Notes under the pieces: model-generated | Told to the model about the DNA's origin: nothing | Database searches by the model: none | What the model saw: the letters and a program-made list of their open reading frames with translations, nothing else | Shown here: positions 49,576 through 63,200 of the stretch, in pieces | How the letters are laid out: each line of letters begins with the position of its first letter | Position numbering within the stretch: the first letter of the stretch is position 1 | Assembly (NCBI RefSeq): GCF_964340395.1 | Contig: NC_135562.1 | Coordinates: 19,137,626 to 19,201,625 of the forward strand | Source of the DNA: Glandiceps talaboti | Taxonomy: Eukaryota; Hemichordata; Enteropneusta; Spengelidae | Length of the DNA: 64,000 nt | Reading direction: 5' to 3' | Program-made: the position numbers and the translations under genes

Positions 49576-49857
49576 CGTAATCAGTATAGATTTCGAGTTC
49601 AATGATTTGTAGAACATGAATGTTGCTTTGGCGACTAACAAGCTGAATAGTATCCGTATACAGGTAACAATAAAGGTTAACCCAAGTAAACCAATCACCG
49701 CTGAAGTCTAACCAAATATAATCCGAGTAACTCCCTTTGAGAATCTCTTTCGTCAATTCTGACGGTTTGCAAGAAATATACTCCATTTTATGTGAAAACT
49801 CGGTGTCCATACTGTCATGACTGGCTCCCAGAAATGTCATATGTTCGAGAAAAGGCA
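49576..49857 (-). CDS. Secreted-module exon, F5/8 or F-type-lectin-like end, phase 1-1
   Basis: 282 bp (94 codons) between a good acceptor (TTTTCTCTACATCAAG) and a consensus donor GTAAGT, both phase 1. The translation has two widely spaced Cys residues, a SDYIWLDFSGDWFTWVNLY strand and ends IIELEIYTDYG. The closing (L/I)-E-(L/V)-E-(I/V)-Y signature resembles the last strand of F5/8 C or F-type lectin domains. The match is weak and I do not name a family. The phase matches the putative microexon upstream. Confidence 0.5.
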
Positions 49858-49936
49858 CTTGATGTAGAGAAAATAGAAATATGTATTAAGCATCTTAAAG
49901 CTATTTGTGAATTGTCGGATGAATAAATAAACTTAC

Positions 49937-49965
49937 CGTGGTCATTTTGAACCTTGTTAGACTTC
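49937..49965 (-). CDS. Possible 29-bp microexon
   Basis: Between a TATACAG acceptor and a GTAAGT donor the 29 bases encode KSNKVQNDH plus split codons. The donor is phase 1 and fits the 49576-49857 exon; the acceptor is phase 2. Short and therefore tentative. Confidence 0.3.
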
Positions 49966-50029
49966 CTGTATATTTTGAAAATCAAATAATCAACACTCCG
50001 TTGCATTTAATTAAGAATTTAAGCTGGGA

Positions 50030-51400
50030 TTTCATTATTGGGATGTATATCCTGAAACAGCATAATGCCGTTGTTGATTTGTAAGTCAGAAAGTATTTAT
50101 CCGTTGCTATATCAAGCATGTGCCCATCTCAGGAATACGTAATACCCCTAGATGTGAATGTATAAGTTTGGCAAAAATAAAAGGTTCTTTTCGGTATTCA
50201 AGGTACGACACCCAATATATAATATCAGTATATTATCTGGAGATTCAGACTGCAAGCGTTCTAGCAACTACTAGTGATAGTTTAGTTCCAATTAGATTGA
50301 TAAATTTTTCCAATCATGATGTCATACTAGGAAAACATATACCTTTGGAGACCTTTCAGCCGTTCTCAGATGGGATAACTTCGCATGATTTTCAACATGA
50401 CATGCACTGGTATTATTAGTTAAAAAGACCTCAGGAGCCTGCCGAATCATAATTGAGTATCGTGCATTAAATACATATACTGTCCCTATTATAAATCCTT
50501 TATCAGTTATAACAGTTTCACTTGATATGATATAAAGCCAATCTCCAAAATACCTCTCCGCGCACGATATGATGAATGAATCCTGAACAATGCTGCAAGT
50601 TTTGCAAAATTCTAGCGCATTATTTCAGTGAACTATGAACTTTACCTTTTAAAAATTTACTTTGGGAAACTGTCATAACATATTTGAATAATATTTTCAT
50701 ATTCGGCAAGAGATCTCCAACACCTTGACACTTTCCTTTGTAGATTACTTAATGCAAATATGAAATTAGGCCTCCCAAAATGCATAATTGGGAAAAGAGA
50801 GGTTAAATATCTGGGTCATATCTTGAATATAAATGATATATTGTCTGCTCAAAAGAAAGTTGATGCAATTGCGAATTTCCCAATTCCAAAGAATGGTTCA
50901 CAGTTTCAATCCTTTTTAAGCTGGGCTTGTTTCTATAAATGATTTATTTGAATATTTTCAAAGATAGCTGCTCCTTTACATAAACTGCTTGTTAAGGGCA
51001 AGCAATAACTTGGGACACTGATTTTCAGCAAGCATTTGACATGTTAAAACTGGCATCAACATCAAAGCCGATACTAGCATTCCCATGGTTCAAAGAGAAT
51101 GTTCAAATATATACTGACGTGTTAGCAAACAGTACTAGTTTTGGGTTTCATACCAGCACAAGTTCTGGATGGTGCAGAAAGAGCCATATGTTAAGGCGGT
51201 CTCACTCTCAATTTGGCATAATGAAATTACAGTTGCACACAGCATGCACGGCGATCGTGCTCTGATTAATACTTTAGCTCAAAGTGACTCTTATTTACGA
51301 GAAGACAAATTTACAATAATCACTGATTGTTGAAATTCGATCTATTTATTCAAAATAAAGGCTCAAAGCGTAAGGTTACTCAGATGGATCTTTAGATTTT
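50030..51400 (+). pseudogene. Decayed Ty3/Gypsy pol relic
   Basis: Plus-strand fragments align in order with element B pol: a protease-end strand (IIGMYILKQHNAVVDL near 50036), a spacer with VPIRLINFSNHDVILGKHIPL, the RT thumb (KCIIGKREVKYLGHILNIND, 50780-50850; IANFPIPKNGSQFQSFL) and an RNase H start (VQIYTDVLANS, near 51100). Stops and frameshifts are numerous, and no LTRs are seen. An ancient relative of element B in opposite orientation, lying in the intron between putative exons. Confidence 0.85.
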
Positions 51401-51550
51401 TCCTGAATGTCTCCAAACGGCCGTGACTTGATCTACACTACTAAGGCACCATAAATGCAGCTTATTTATAATAAGGATCGCCTTGTTCCTTTAAAATTCA
51501 GTTGACAATATTCAAAATACATATACATGATTAACATTTGTTATACTCAC

Positions 51551-51853
51551 GTTGTGACCGATAAACACAAAGTCTGAATAATTGTACAATGTATCTTTGA
51601 TCCAATATAATTGTCAATAACCATAGATGGGACATATGTAATTGTTCCCGACAAATCGTTTGTGTCCAGTGAATTTTATTTTTCCGAGTTTCAAAGTCTG
51701 TATATTTTTCACTTGGAACATGATATGGTTCTGTACCTCCCCAGGCTATGTCTCTTGGTGATCTTTTTGAAGTGGGATATCTTCCGTCTGTTGCAGTCCA
51801 GATGTTCAACAGGTGACCTTCTACATATCGGTTTAATGCAACGTTGTATAAGG
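51551..51853 (-). CDS. F5/8 or F-type-lectin-like exon, phase 1-1
   Basis: 303 bp open in one frame, acceptor TTCTCTTTTGTGATAG and donor GTGAGT, both phase 1. The first half, LYNVALNRYVEG then WTATDGRYPTSKRS and DIAWGGTEPYHV, resembles the NVALNK ... AVDG-Y ... AW start of F5/8 C or F-type lectin modules. The second half has no family resemblance in this frame, while another frame ends DFVFIGHN, so compensating frame errors or partial decay are possible. Confidence 0.42.
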
Positions 51854-53743
51854 CTATCACAAAAGAGAATGAATCATTCATTTTTACATGTTTTAGTTAT
51901 GTTAGGCTTTTAGAAAATATAATTAGGTGCATTTCATGTTTGTTGATTTAACGTAGTTTTAATAAGTAGTTTGAACAAATAATTGAATTAAAAAAATTAA
52001 CCTATTCACTGTGTAGAGTGATACATCTCCAGCAGTATCATCTAGAATACATAGTTGTGGAGACTTACAGAATAAAGTAGAAACAATGTAAAATCCACAT
52101 AGTATGAAGTGACCCAGAATAATGTGGTGGAATACGAAATGAAAATCTAAATCTGTTTTCTGGTTTCACTTGGAGTTTTAGATTTAGAGATATCCAGTGA
52201 AATGCACGATATGTATACTAGTTGATAAGTCCCCATGGCAACATAATAGACATGTATGGATTACAGGTATTGTCAAATCTGTGGGTTTGGTGGTTTAATG
52301 ATGTAATTATATTGTTGCATGGGAGGAAACAAACCTTTTCTCTTTGATTGAACGCACTGGAGTTGTCAAGAATACTTACTAGTAAAGAATGATCAACACA
52401 TAATGTTCCAATCATGCAACATTCAGAAGTAACTCATGGCAAGGCAGTCCTTTAATAATATGGTACAAAGTTAGCTCTATACCTGAACATTTACGGAAAC
52501 ATTGTCTGAAAATGTTACAATATATGGCATGCACTTTTTATTGCAGGAGACTTGTCTTGTTGTTACCTAGTTACCCAAATCATAACAAACAACACTGAAC
52601 AATGGGGTTATGATTGGACCCATCACAAAATATAGAACATACAACACAGATTGGGTACATATATGATAAAACGCGTTCTTCTAGTATCATTGCTTCAATA
52701 CACAGTGTGATTTAACTGATGATATAATATCATGCGCAATAACAAATTGCTATGTCACAAAGGCGGATCCAGAAAATATGTCATATTATAGTCCGGGTTC
52801 GTATTTTTAAATACAATCAACAATGTTCAATTTCTGAGCAATGTACTGCCATACACTTCATAGATACAATCTCAGTGGTCTGAAATACAATGCGTTTTTT
52901 GGGGATCTATATTTATATAGCTCATTGGGAAATTTCAAGAACATAGAGTACATTTTTATGTATACACAATTCCTAACTATTTTTCCTGGTGCACCTGTTT
53001 GTAGGCGAAAAAGAGGACGTCAGCTACAAAACCTAACATAGTCGCAAGGGTAAAAATTTGAAGAAAAAAAATTTGCCCGGCTTGAAGTACAAAAATTGAC
53101 ATCATGTTTGGTTAGAATAATATCTTGGCCTTCAGAAAACTGATGTTGCCCCTCTTGATTCTCTTGCGCAAACTCACAGGAGACGGTTTCCATGGTAATA
53201 TTGGCATTATTCGGAAGGATACTAAAACATTAAAAACGTCTCGCGGCCCAGAAATGATATAATCATGACTAAAGTATGTTTATATATATTTTAGGGGACA
53301 GGGAACTCAATGATTACATGACCTTTTCGATTCAAGGTCAGGGTCATAGTCAAAATTCAAGTTCAACTTAATTTGTTGAACTTTTATTGAATGTTTCAAT
53401 AAAATATTTATTTCTTTCACTGATTATCACCATTATGTATACCTAGCTATAGCAGACTTTGCAAAGTAGATGTGTTTTCTGCAATCGTTAGTGAACTTTC
53501 AATGCAGCCATTTCTGTGTCGACTGTAATTTCCACTGTTCACTGGACAGCCATGTTTCCTTTGACCATGGTCCATGGGTTTACACTTCCATGGTGTGACT
53601 TTGAAATCAATCTTCTAGGGCTAGTGACTTCTACTATTTTGTTTTATTTAGTTTTTTTTTAACTTTTTAAACTATGAACCTTACTTGCAGCAAAAACCAC
53701 AGGGAACTCAGGCTGTTCGTTTTGCTTACAAATAAAATACTGC
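51854..53743. other. Noncoding, nothing supported
   Basis: A consensus donor (GTAAGTATTC, minus strand, near 52380) follows a short Cys-containing stretch, but no acceptor with an open frame could be fitted. A CATGG/CCATG palindrome near 53571 may be a remnant of the CATAGAC family. Confidence 0.4.
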
Positions 53744-53744
53744 A

Positions 53745-53831
<87 letters not shown>

Positions 53832-53834
53832 ATA
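53744..53834. repeat. AAAT microsatellite
   Basis: About 22 AAAT units; the phenylalanine/leucine/tyrosine frames on the minus strand are artefacts. Confidence 0.95.
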
Positions 53835-54149
53835 TGAATTTGTCAGGTTCAAAACAAGATTGTGTTAAGTACAATTTGGTCATTCAACAGGAAAAGAGAT
53901 ATTTTTTGACAAAGGTTAACTATACTAGATCAACTGCACCTATGACCATCTATTCATCTTTTGTGAGTGATGTTCATTAACTGTGTGTACTTACAGGTTT
54001 CTATTTTTTATTTGTAACGCTATTGCCAACTTCGTACGACAAAGAGACAACTATAAAAAGTTCGAATTGTCAGTTGAGATCATAAAGGTTATGTCGTGAT
54101 CTAGACATACTTCTTGTCATAGAAATGGTATGACCCTAACCATGTTCTT

Positions 54150-54300
54150 TAAGCGACTGGTCAGTTTCTCCAGCTGGGGAGGAGGGGTGTAGGTGGATCT
54201 TTCCACCGGGTTGACAAAAAGTCACTGACCACCTCCCCATTTGTAAAACCAAAATCAGGCTGACACCCCCCCCCCCCCTTATCATTTAGTTCTAAAACAT
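54150..54300. repeat. Third copy of the GACTGGTCAGTTTCTCC repeat
   Basis: Shares the end motif and a C-run with the blocks at 3588 and 5459-5613, and the same GTCACTGACC and TAGTTCTAAAACATGAT-like stretches in reverse complement to the 5459 block. Confidence 0.6.
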
Positions 54301-54529
54301 GATACCATGTATTTTTTTGATTGTGACTTAGTATGGACTGCTTGACCATCTTGCAAATGCTTATAAGATTCTAGGATAGGACTATCATATAATTATTGAC
54401 TACATAGGGTAAACATATTCCTGTCTTGATGTTCCATCTCCACTGGAATACAGTGTCTTTATTCTACATGGATTCTGGTAGTCTCCATTATACATTGGGA
54501 AGACTTCCACTGGATACCGCATTGTGATG

Positions 54530-56170
54530 AACTGCCCAGACAAGTCGAGTTTTATGGATCCACTGCCCACTAAATCGGTCAAAGCCTGCATTTCTTTACT
54601 GCTCCCTGTTTTTCTCAACATTATTAATCTTTCACTGTCAATGGGGAAATTTCCCGATCGACTGAAACTGGCAATGGTAACCCCAATTCTGAAGAAAGCA
54701 TCATTGGATCAAGGTGTTTTAGACAATTATCGACCAGTGTCAAACTTAGCATTTACATCTAAGGTTATAGAGAAAGTCGTCTCGGCCCGATTACAGAGCC
54801 ATCTGAATATCAATTATTTGCATGTACCTCATCAATCTGCATATAAGAAATATCATAGTACTTAGACAGCTCTACTTCGAGTACAAAATGATATCGCTTG
54901 TGCCATTGGTCAACAGAAAGTTGTTTTGCTTGTCATGCTTGATTTGTCAGCAGCCTTTGATACTGTTAGTCATGATCATTTGTTACACAAACTTCGTTCA
55001 ATTGGCATTACTGGAAAGGTGTTATCATGGGTTTTCTTCCTATCTCTCAAACCGTGATCAATGTGTAGTTCTCAATGGTGCTGTGTCAGCTACCAAAAAA
55101 TTGGAATGTGGGGTCCCCCAAGGGAGTGTACTCGGTCCCATTTTATTTAATTTATACACATCATCATTAGCTGAGCTGCTCACGATGTTTCGTATCAATT
55201 GTATGCGGATGACACCGGGATTTACATCTCGTTCAAGGTTGATGACTCTGCACCCGCCATTGGTCAGATATATGATTGTATTAGGGGTGTGCAGTGTTGG
55301 ATGCTGAGTCACCGTTTGAAGATGAATGACAGTAAGACGGAGGTCATCTGCTTCGGTACGAGGCATTTCCTTTCTCATCTCCGGCGTGTGAATGTTGCAA
55401 TCGGCAGGTCCCTCGTGAATTCGGCGCCGGTAGTTAAAAATCTTGGTGTTCTTCTTGATAGCCAATTGACGATGGAGTGGCATGTGACATCCACATGCAC
55501 GAGTGCATACTTTTATTTACGAAATATAGCTCGCATTTGTAAATTTCTTCCACGTTTGTCACTTGAAAGGCTCATTCATGCTTTCATTTTTTCTAAGTTA
55601 GACTATTGTAATGTACTTTTTCTTGGGCTCCCTTTGTGTTATTTATTACGGAAACTACAGCTAGTTCAAAATAGCACGGCTCGCCTATTATCTGGCTGCC
55701 GCAAGTATGATCATATATCTCCTGTATTAAGATCACTTAACTGGCTCCCAATCGAGTGTAGAATTGAATTTAAAGTTTTACTACTGGTTTTTAAGGCACT
55801 TCATGGTCTTGCTCCTATGTACATTGTTGATCTTTTTATAACACCAAGAAATACTATGCGTCGTCTGCGTTCTTCAGATTCGGGCTTGCTTCAGGTTCCG
55901 TTTACGAGGTCATCTTTCGTCTACAAACGGGCCTTCAGCCATGTTGGTCCGCGGTTATGGAACGATTTACCGGCTGGGATTAGAATGTGTAATACCGTTG
56001 ATTGTTTTAAGAAAAGTTTAAAAACGCATCTTTTCCCCAAAGCTTTTAATTAGTTGTCTTTTAAGATGTATCAAGTGTTGTTTTAATGTCAAGTGCTTTT
56101 TCTTTTTTTAGATTTGTGAACCGTTTAGAGCATTTTATGGATTTACGGTATAGAAAAATAAATATTAATT
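54530..56170 (+). mobile_element. 5'-truncated CR1/L2-type LINE with 3' tail
   Basis: Non-LTR reverse transcriptase in order: [86 protein letters not shown], the catalytic LYADDTG (near 55197), NLGVLLDSQL, SKLDYCNVLFLGLP, and SLNWLPIECRIEFKVLLLVFKAL. The final frame (55199-56053) is intact to its stop. A TAG near 54862 and two frame changes (near 55030 and 55195) kill it. The 3' end carries a GTGAACCGTTTAGAG ... TTTACGGTATA motif and ATTA-type tail, typical of CR1/L2 elements. The endonuclease and ORF1 are missing, the usual result of incomplete reverse transcription. Confidence 0.9.
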
Positions 56171-56241
56171 AATTAACTAGTAGTATCCACAACAGTAGAA
56201 ATAACAATACACTATGTATTCTGGGTCATTTCACACAATGA

Positions 56242-56462
<221 letters not shown>

Positions 56463-56542
56463 TAGGTATAGCTAGGTGTAATTAGCAGTGTTTTGCTATA
56501 TCCATGTTATCATAAATGATATACTTTTGTTGGTTTACTAAC

Positions 56543-56668
56543 CCTGTTGTCGTTTCTGAAAACACACACCATCTCCTTTACTCCAACAACATCCAAATAT
56601 TTGGCATTCGTCTTTTCCACCATTATGCACTTCACAAACGGCTCTTTCCATTTTATCGATCATACAAG
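56543..56668 (-). CDS. P-type (trefoil) domain exon, phase 1-1
   Basis: 126 bp (42 codons) with acceptor GGTCTCCCTACAG and donor GTTAGT, both phase 1. The translation is rich in Cys with a central R--C segment, then DECQIFGCCWSKGDGVCFQKR, which matches the C---GCC(F/W)----CF hallmark of trefoil (P-type) domains, although spacing around the third Cys is slightly unusual. Trefoil modules occur in secreted mucosal peptides and extracellular enzymes. Likely one module of a mosaic gene. Confidence 0.7.
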
Positions 56669-57000
56669 CTGTAGGGAGACCAACCAATTGTAAACTTAAC
56701 ACTGAAATTCCATGAGCTTAACTTTATCAAAAATCTTTACAACATGTATTTTTCGTCGTTCCATGGTAATTGCATGTGTTACAAAGTATATCATTGTATT
56801 ATAAACACAGTAATTGTATCTAGGCTACCCGACCGTGTGAGGTCTAATTGATTAATGAGATAGTAATACGAGCTAGGCCATGTTATTACTTGTAATTAGG
56901 TGAAGGTTGCAAGTGTCACTACAGTTGATAAATCACAACTTTTAATGAATTCAACTATAGTGGAAAAGGTTATTTTGGTCAGCAATGTTATTACAAATAT
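56669..57000. other. Noncoding upstream intron or flank
   Basis: Nothing recognised. Confidence 0.45.
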
Positions 57001-57150
57001 TGTTAGTCTATTACAGTTATCGTAATTTTACTACAAATGTCGGCAATTTTATTACAAATGTCGTTAGTTTATTATAAATGTCGGCAATTTCATTACAAAT
57101 GCCGTTAGTTTATTACAAATGTCAGCAATTGTATTACAAGTTTTCAACAA
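57001..57150. repeat. Array of 19-bp TTACAAATGTCGGCAATTT units
   Basis: Six to seven diverged units alternating TCGGCAATT and TCGTTAGTT versions. Related short arrays lie at 58385-58520 and 62999-63050. Confidence 0.75.
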
Positions 57151-57752
57151 CTGTATTGCAAGTGTACTCGTTATGGGTACAAGTCTCTGTAAATATACAA
57201 AACAAGTTGTAATGTTATATATAGTGGCCACAACAACATTTGGCTGTGCTATTATAAAACATTCAACAAATTAAAAATTGAAATATACAAAAAAAAATGA
57301 TTTAATTGAAATGGAGATAAGATTTCATTACTTTACAGAAAGGGATTGGGGAGATGTTATTCTCCCCTTTTTTTTCATCTAAATCAGAGCTCATGATCTC
57401 ATTCCCGGCTCTACAACTGGTCAGCTATCCCTAAACTCCTTTCGATATCAAATTTGAAATGAAGAACTACTACCTGTAGTGCACAGCTCACTAAACCATG
57501 CATATCCTCGAAAACGCCACTAACCGAATAGCTTGGTGAAGAATAGAAAATCACTATAATGATATGAAAGGAGGCTGCCGTACTCAAACATTGATGGTAT
57601 AGGTCAAATCAATTCATTCAGTGGTGGTGAATCTCACAAATTCAATGTAAATTTCACGCGAACACATACTTTCTAGTATATTTTGTCGAATTGCAAAGTA
57701 TCCCCGGCAACTTGCAAAATATAACAGAACTATGCTAAGAATTACACTGTAT
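57151..57752. other. Noncoding, nothing recognised
   Basis: A CTACAGGTAGTA stretch near 57475 on the minus strand could be a donor, but no domain supports it. Confidence 0.4.
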
Positions 57753-57884
57753 ATTCATTCATTCATTCATTCATTCATTCATTCATTCATTCATTCATTC
57801 ATTCATTCATTCATTCATTCATTCATTCATCGATCCAACCATCCATTAATTAATTAATTAATCAAGTAATTTGTTCGTTCATTC

Positions 57885-57916
<32 letters not shown>

Positions 57917-58205
57917 ATCCATTAATTGATTAGTTCGTTTAAATGAATGACATCCACCCATCTATTAACTATTATCTATTATTTTATTCATTCATTCATT
58001 CATTCATTCATTTATCGATCCATTTCTTTGTTCGTTAATTCGTTCATTTGTTAGATCATTCTTGCACTTCCTCATCACATACATACATACATACATACAT
58101 ACATACATACATCCATCCATCCATCCATCCATCCATCCATCCATCCATACATACATACATACATACATACATACATACATACATACATGTACATACATAC
58201 ATGTA
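57753..58205. repeat. ATTC, ATTA and ACAT/ATCC microsatellites
   Basis: ATTC run (57753-57830), mixed ATTA/ATTC/ATCC (57840-58015), and ACAT with an embedded ATCC block (58077-58205). Confidence 0.93.
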
Positions 58206-58384
58206 TATGGATTGATTGAAATAATAATAACGGTTAATTATTCAATTAATTATCATATAAATTGATTCAATTAATGCTTGTTAAATCTACTTTCGTTAGA
58301 CATGATGTTTTTGCAATCTTGTATATCTCTATTAAAATAACCAATTTTTTAGTGTCGAAGGACGGACCCTCCTTAATGTCATTT

Positions 58385-58520
58385 TTTATTACAAATTTCG
58401 GCAATTGTGTTACTTTTTTTCTGCAATTTATTACAAATATCGGCAATTTTTATTACATATGTCGTTCATACAAATTACTACAAATTTCGGCAATTATTAC
58501 AAATGTCGGTTTCATTACAT
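58385..58520. repeat. 19-bp TTACAAATTTCGGCAATT array
   Basis: About five diverged units directly before the large minisatellite. Confidence 0.7.
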
Positions 58521-58539
58521 GAAAAACAAGATTTTTATC

Positions 58540-60085
58540 GACATGGCATACACTACATACACCATCTACATGGCATACACTACACACACTATCTACATGG
58601 CATACAGAACACACCATCTACATGGCATACACTACATACACCATCTACATGGCTTACACTACATACACCATCTACATGGCATACACTACATACACCATCT
58701 ACATGGCATACACTACACACACTATCTACATGGCATACAGAACACACCATCTACATGGCATACACTACACACACCATCTACATGGCATACACACACACAC
58801 ACCATCTACATGGCATACACTACACACACTATCTACATGGCATACAGAACACACCATCTACATGGCATACACTACACACACCATCTACATGGCATACACT
58901 ACATACACCATCTACATGGCATAGACTACACACACTATCTACATGGCATACAGAACACACCATCTACATGGCATACACTACACACACATCATCTACATGG
59001 CATACACCATCTACATGGCATACAGAACACACACCATCTACATGGCTTACACTACATACACCATCTACATGGCATACACTACACACACCATCTACATGGC
59101 ATACAGAACACACACCATCTATATGACATACACTACATACACCATCTACATGGCATACACTACATACACCATCTACATGGCATACACTACATACACCATC
59201 TACATGGCATACACTACACACACTATCTACATGGCATACAGAACACACCATCTACATGGCATACACTACACACACCATCTACATGGCATACAGAACACAC
59301 CATCTACATGGCATACACTACACACACCATCTACATGGCATACACTACACACACTATCTACATGGCATACAGAACACACCATCTACATGGCATACACTAC
59401 ACACACCATCTACATGGCATACAGAACACACCATCTACATGGCATACACTACACACACCATCTACATGGCATACAGAACACACCATCTACATGGCATACA
59501 CTACACACACCATCTACATGGCATACACTACACACACTATCTACATGGCATACAGAACACACCATCTACATGACATACACTACATACACCATCTACATGG
59601 CATACACTACATACACCATCTACATGGCATACACTACATACACCATCTACATGGCATACACTACACACACTATCTACATGGCATACAGAACACATCATCT
59701 ACATGGCATACACTACACACACCATCTACATGGCATACAGAACACACCATCTACATGGCATACACTACACACACCATCTACATGGCATACACTACACACA
59801 CTATCTACATGGCATACAGAACACACCATCTACATGGCATACACTACACACACCATCTACATGGCATACACTACACACACATCATCTACATGGCATACAC
59901 CATCTACATGGCATACAGAACACACACCATCTACATGGCTTACACTACATACACCATCTACATGGCATACACTACACACACCATCTACATGGCATACAGA
60001 ACACACACCATCTATATGACATACACTACATACACCATCTACATGGCATACAGAACACACACCATCTACATGGCATACATTTACC
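58540..60085. repeat. 25/27-bp minisatellite with higher-order structure
   Basis: About 57 units of CATGGCATACA-(CTAC/GAAC)-ACACCATCTA, mostly 27 bp with 25-bp variants. Variant types recur in the same order in blocks: a stretch of about 150 bp near 58960-59120 reappears at 59860-60020. Long open frames exist on both strands only because the unit lacks stops; they are not genes. Confidence 0.95.
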
Positions 60086-60345
60086 ATGTAATAAAACTGA
60101 GAGTATACCAGTCTTGTGTATATCCTAAAATTGAACTACCTTTATTATTCAGCCAATTTTACTAATGTATCCTAACTGACACAGCTTTATAAAGTTGGTG
60201 TCACTATTAGCTAAATGACCATTGACACATGGCCAATTCAATGTTAACATGAAATACATCTCAGAATAAACAGTTTGCTGGTACTTTTTTCAGACAGAGA
60301 CCACAGTACAAATTCTTGAAACAGATGTCAAAATGATATCAACAT
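60086..60345. other. Noncoding, nothing recognised
   Basis: Flank between the minisatellite and the inverted-repeat candidate. Confidence 0.45.
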
Positions 60346-60925
60346 ATGGCCACTAAATCCAATATGGCCACCAAATCCAATATGGCCACCAATTATGGGA
60401 AAATACAAGAAACAATACAGTATCGTTTATTGAAATATCGTTTATTACTTCAAGAAGAGTAGAAGCAAGCTGACAAATAGCAAAGTTTGATTTTGAGAAC
60501 TTTTCTTTGCAGTGAATTTCATTTCTGGGTTTATTATAAAAGTACCCAATGACGTGCAAGTTCCAGTGTGGCATAATAAGGACATTTGTATGAATTGCTG
60601 CAGTAATCTCTGTGGTATTACATTGCCTGCAGTATTTTCAGGACTTTTATAGAGAAAGTCCATGTACAGATAATCATTCCATGTACAGATAATCAGGTAA
60701 TCAGTCTCTATTTATATTAAATGTTTTGTTTCATCTCCAATATATAATAATGTAATAATAACTAAATCACATGAGGTGTGAGTATCCTAGTCAGTAGTCA
60801 TGGTATTTTTACCTAGTCACTATAGAGGCTACCACAAACACTCATTTCCCATGTATTCTACATTGGCACTTACAAGTAGGCAGCCATCTTGAAAAATGGT
60901 GGCCATATTGGATTTGGAAGTGGCT
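60346..60925. repeat. Inverted-repeat-bounded segment, possible MITE
   Basis: AAATCCAATATGGCCACC occurs near the left end (with tandem partial copies) and its reverse complement near the right end. AACAT flanks both ends (60341-60345 and 60926-60930), a possible 5-bp duplication. The internal sequence has no recognised coding region. Confidence 0.4.
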
Positions 60926-61069
60926 AACATTATGTTTATTAAGGGTCAAGTCAATTTCCATTGAATGGTTTTGTTTCATATCAACTCCCACTTTACTTTG
61001 AAGAGAATAAAACCTGCATCAAAATATTAAAGTGGATGTGAATGATAGAATGTAGAACACATTTACAAT

Positions 61070-61245
61070 CAATATCATTACTCCATTGTTCAGTGTATAT
61101 CATTACTCCATTGTTCAGTGTATATCATTACTCCATTGTTCAGTGTATATCATTACCCCATTGTTCAGTGTATATAATTGCTCCATTGTTCAGTGTATAT
61201 AATTGCTCTATTGTTCAGTGTATATAATTGCTCCATTGTTCAGTG
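61070..61245. repeat. 25-bp minisatellite, about seven units
   Basis: Units ATATCATTACTCCATTGTTC plus AGTGT, with late units changed to ATAATTGCTCC. Confidence 0.92.
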
Positions 61246-61448
61246 GCTATGTCTAGCAATGATAAACTTTTAAAGCATACATCTTCATTCTATGGTTAAG
61301 GTAATTGTACTAAAACATCACAGATAAAAAATCACATCACTTGTACTATTCTCTACAATTGACAAATGTATTTTAATTTTCAATTGTCAGGAAGACATTT
61401 GATTGATGACGGCATTCTTAGTATTTAAATGATATACAGAATTTGTCT

Positions 61449-62085
61449 GATGACAGGATCTGACATCATGAGTGACAGGATCTGACATGAGTGACAGGAT
61501 CTGACATGAGTGACAGGATCTGACATCATGAGTGACAGGAGCTGACATCACGAGTGACAGGATCTGACATCGTGAGTGACAGGATCTGACATCATGAGTG
61601 ATAGGATCTGACATCATGAGTGACAGGTTCTGACATCGTGAGTGACAGGATCTGACATCGTGAGTGACATGATCTGACATCATGAGTGACAGGATCTGAC
61701 ATGAGTGACAGGATCTGACATCATGAGTGACAGGATCTGACATCACGAGTGACAGGATCTGACAGCATGAGTGACAGGATCTGACATCGTGAGTGACAGG
61801 ATCTGACATCGTGAGTGACAGGATCTGACATCATGAGTGACAGGATCTGACATCGTGAGTGACAGGATCTGACATCGTGAGTGACAGGATCTGACATCGT
61901 GAGTGACAGGTTCTGACATCGTGAATGACAGGATCTGACATCGTGAGTGACAGGATCTGACATCGTGAGTGACAGGATCTGACATCGTGAGTGACAGATT
62001 CTGACATCGTGAGTGACAGGATCTGACATCATGAGTGACAGGATCTGACATCGTGAGTGACAGGTTCTGACATCATGAGTGACAT
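61449..62085. repeat. 22-bp minisatellite, about 29 units
   Basis: Unit CTGACATCRTGAGTGACAGG plus AT, with occasional 19-bp variants. A 22-bp unit leaves each minus-strand frame cycling through three units, so several long frames appear; they are artefacts. It begins about 13 bp beyond the SQOR stop codon. Confidence 0.93.
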
Positions 62086-62097
62086 GTCATATGCTGC

Positions 62098-63200
<1,103 letters not shown>

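Noticed and set aside
52374-52450. Consensus donor GTAAGTATTC after a Cys-containing stretch on the minus strand
   Set aside because: Every acceptor I tried gives an in-frame stop.
53571-53581. CATGGTCCATG palindrome near another CATAGAC-like flank
   Set aside because: Only 11 bp and the flanks are not a clear duplication.
58405-60165. 586-codon frame and shorter frames on both strands (MAYTTHTIY-type repeats)
   Set aside because: Pure translation of the minisatellite; open on both strands and in several frames, with no start context or splice signals.
61387-62051. Three overlapping minus-strand frames of about 100-140 codons (MSDPVTHDVR repeats)
   Set aside because: A 22-bp unit without stops opens all frames; no evidence of a protein.
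61449-62085. CRISPR-like regular repeats
   Set aside because: Units are contiguous without unique spacers and the genome is eukaryotic; it is a minisatellite.
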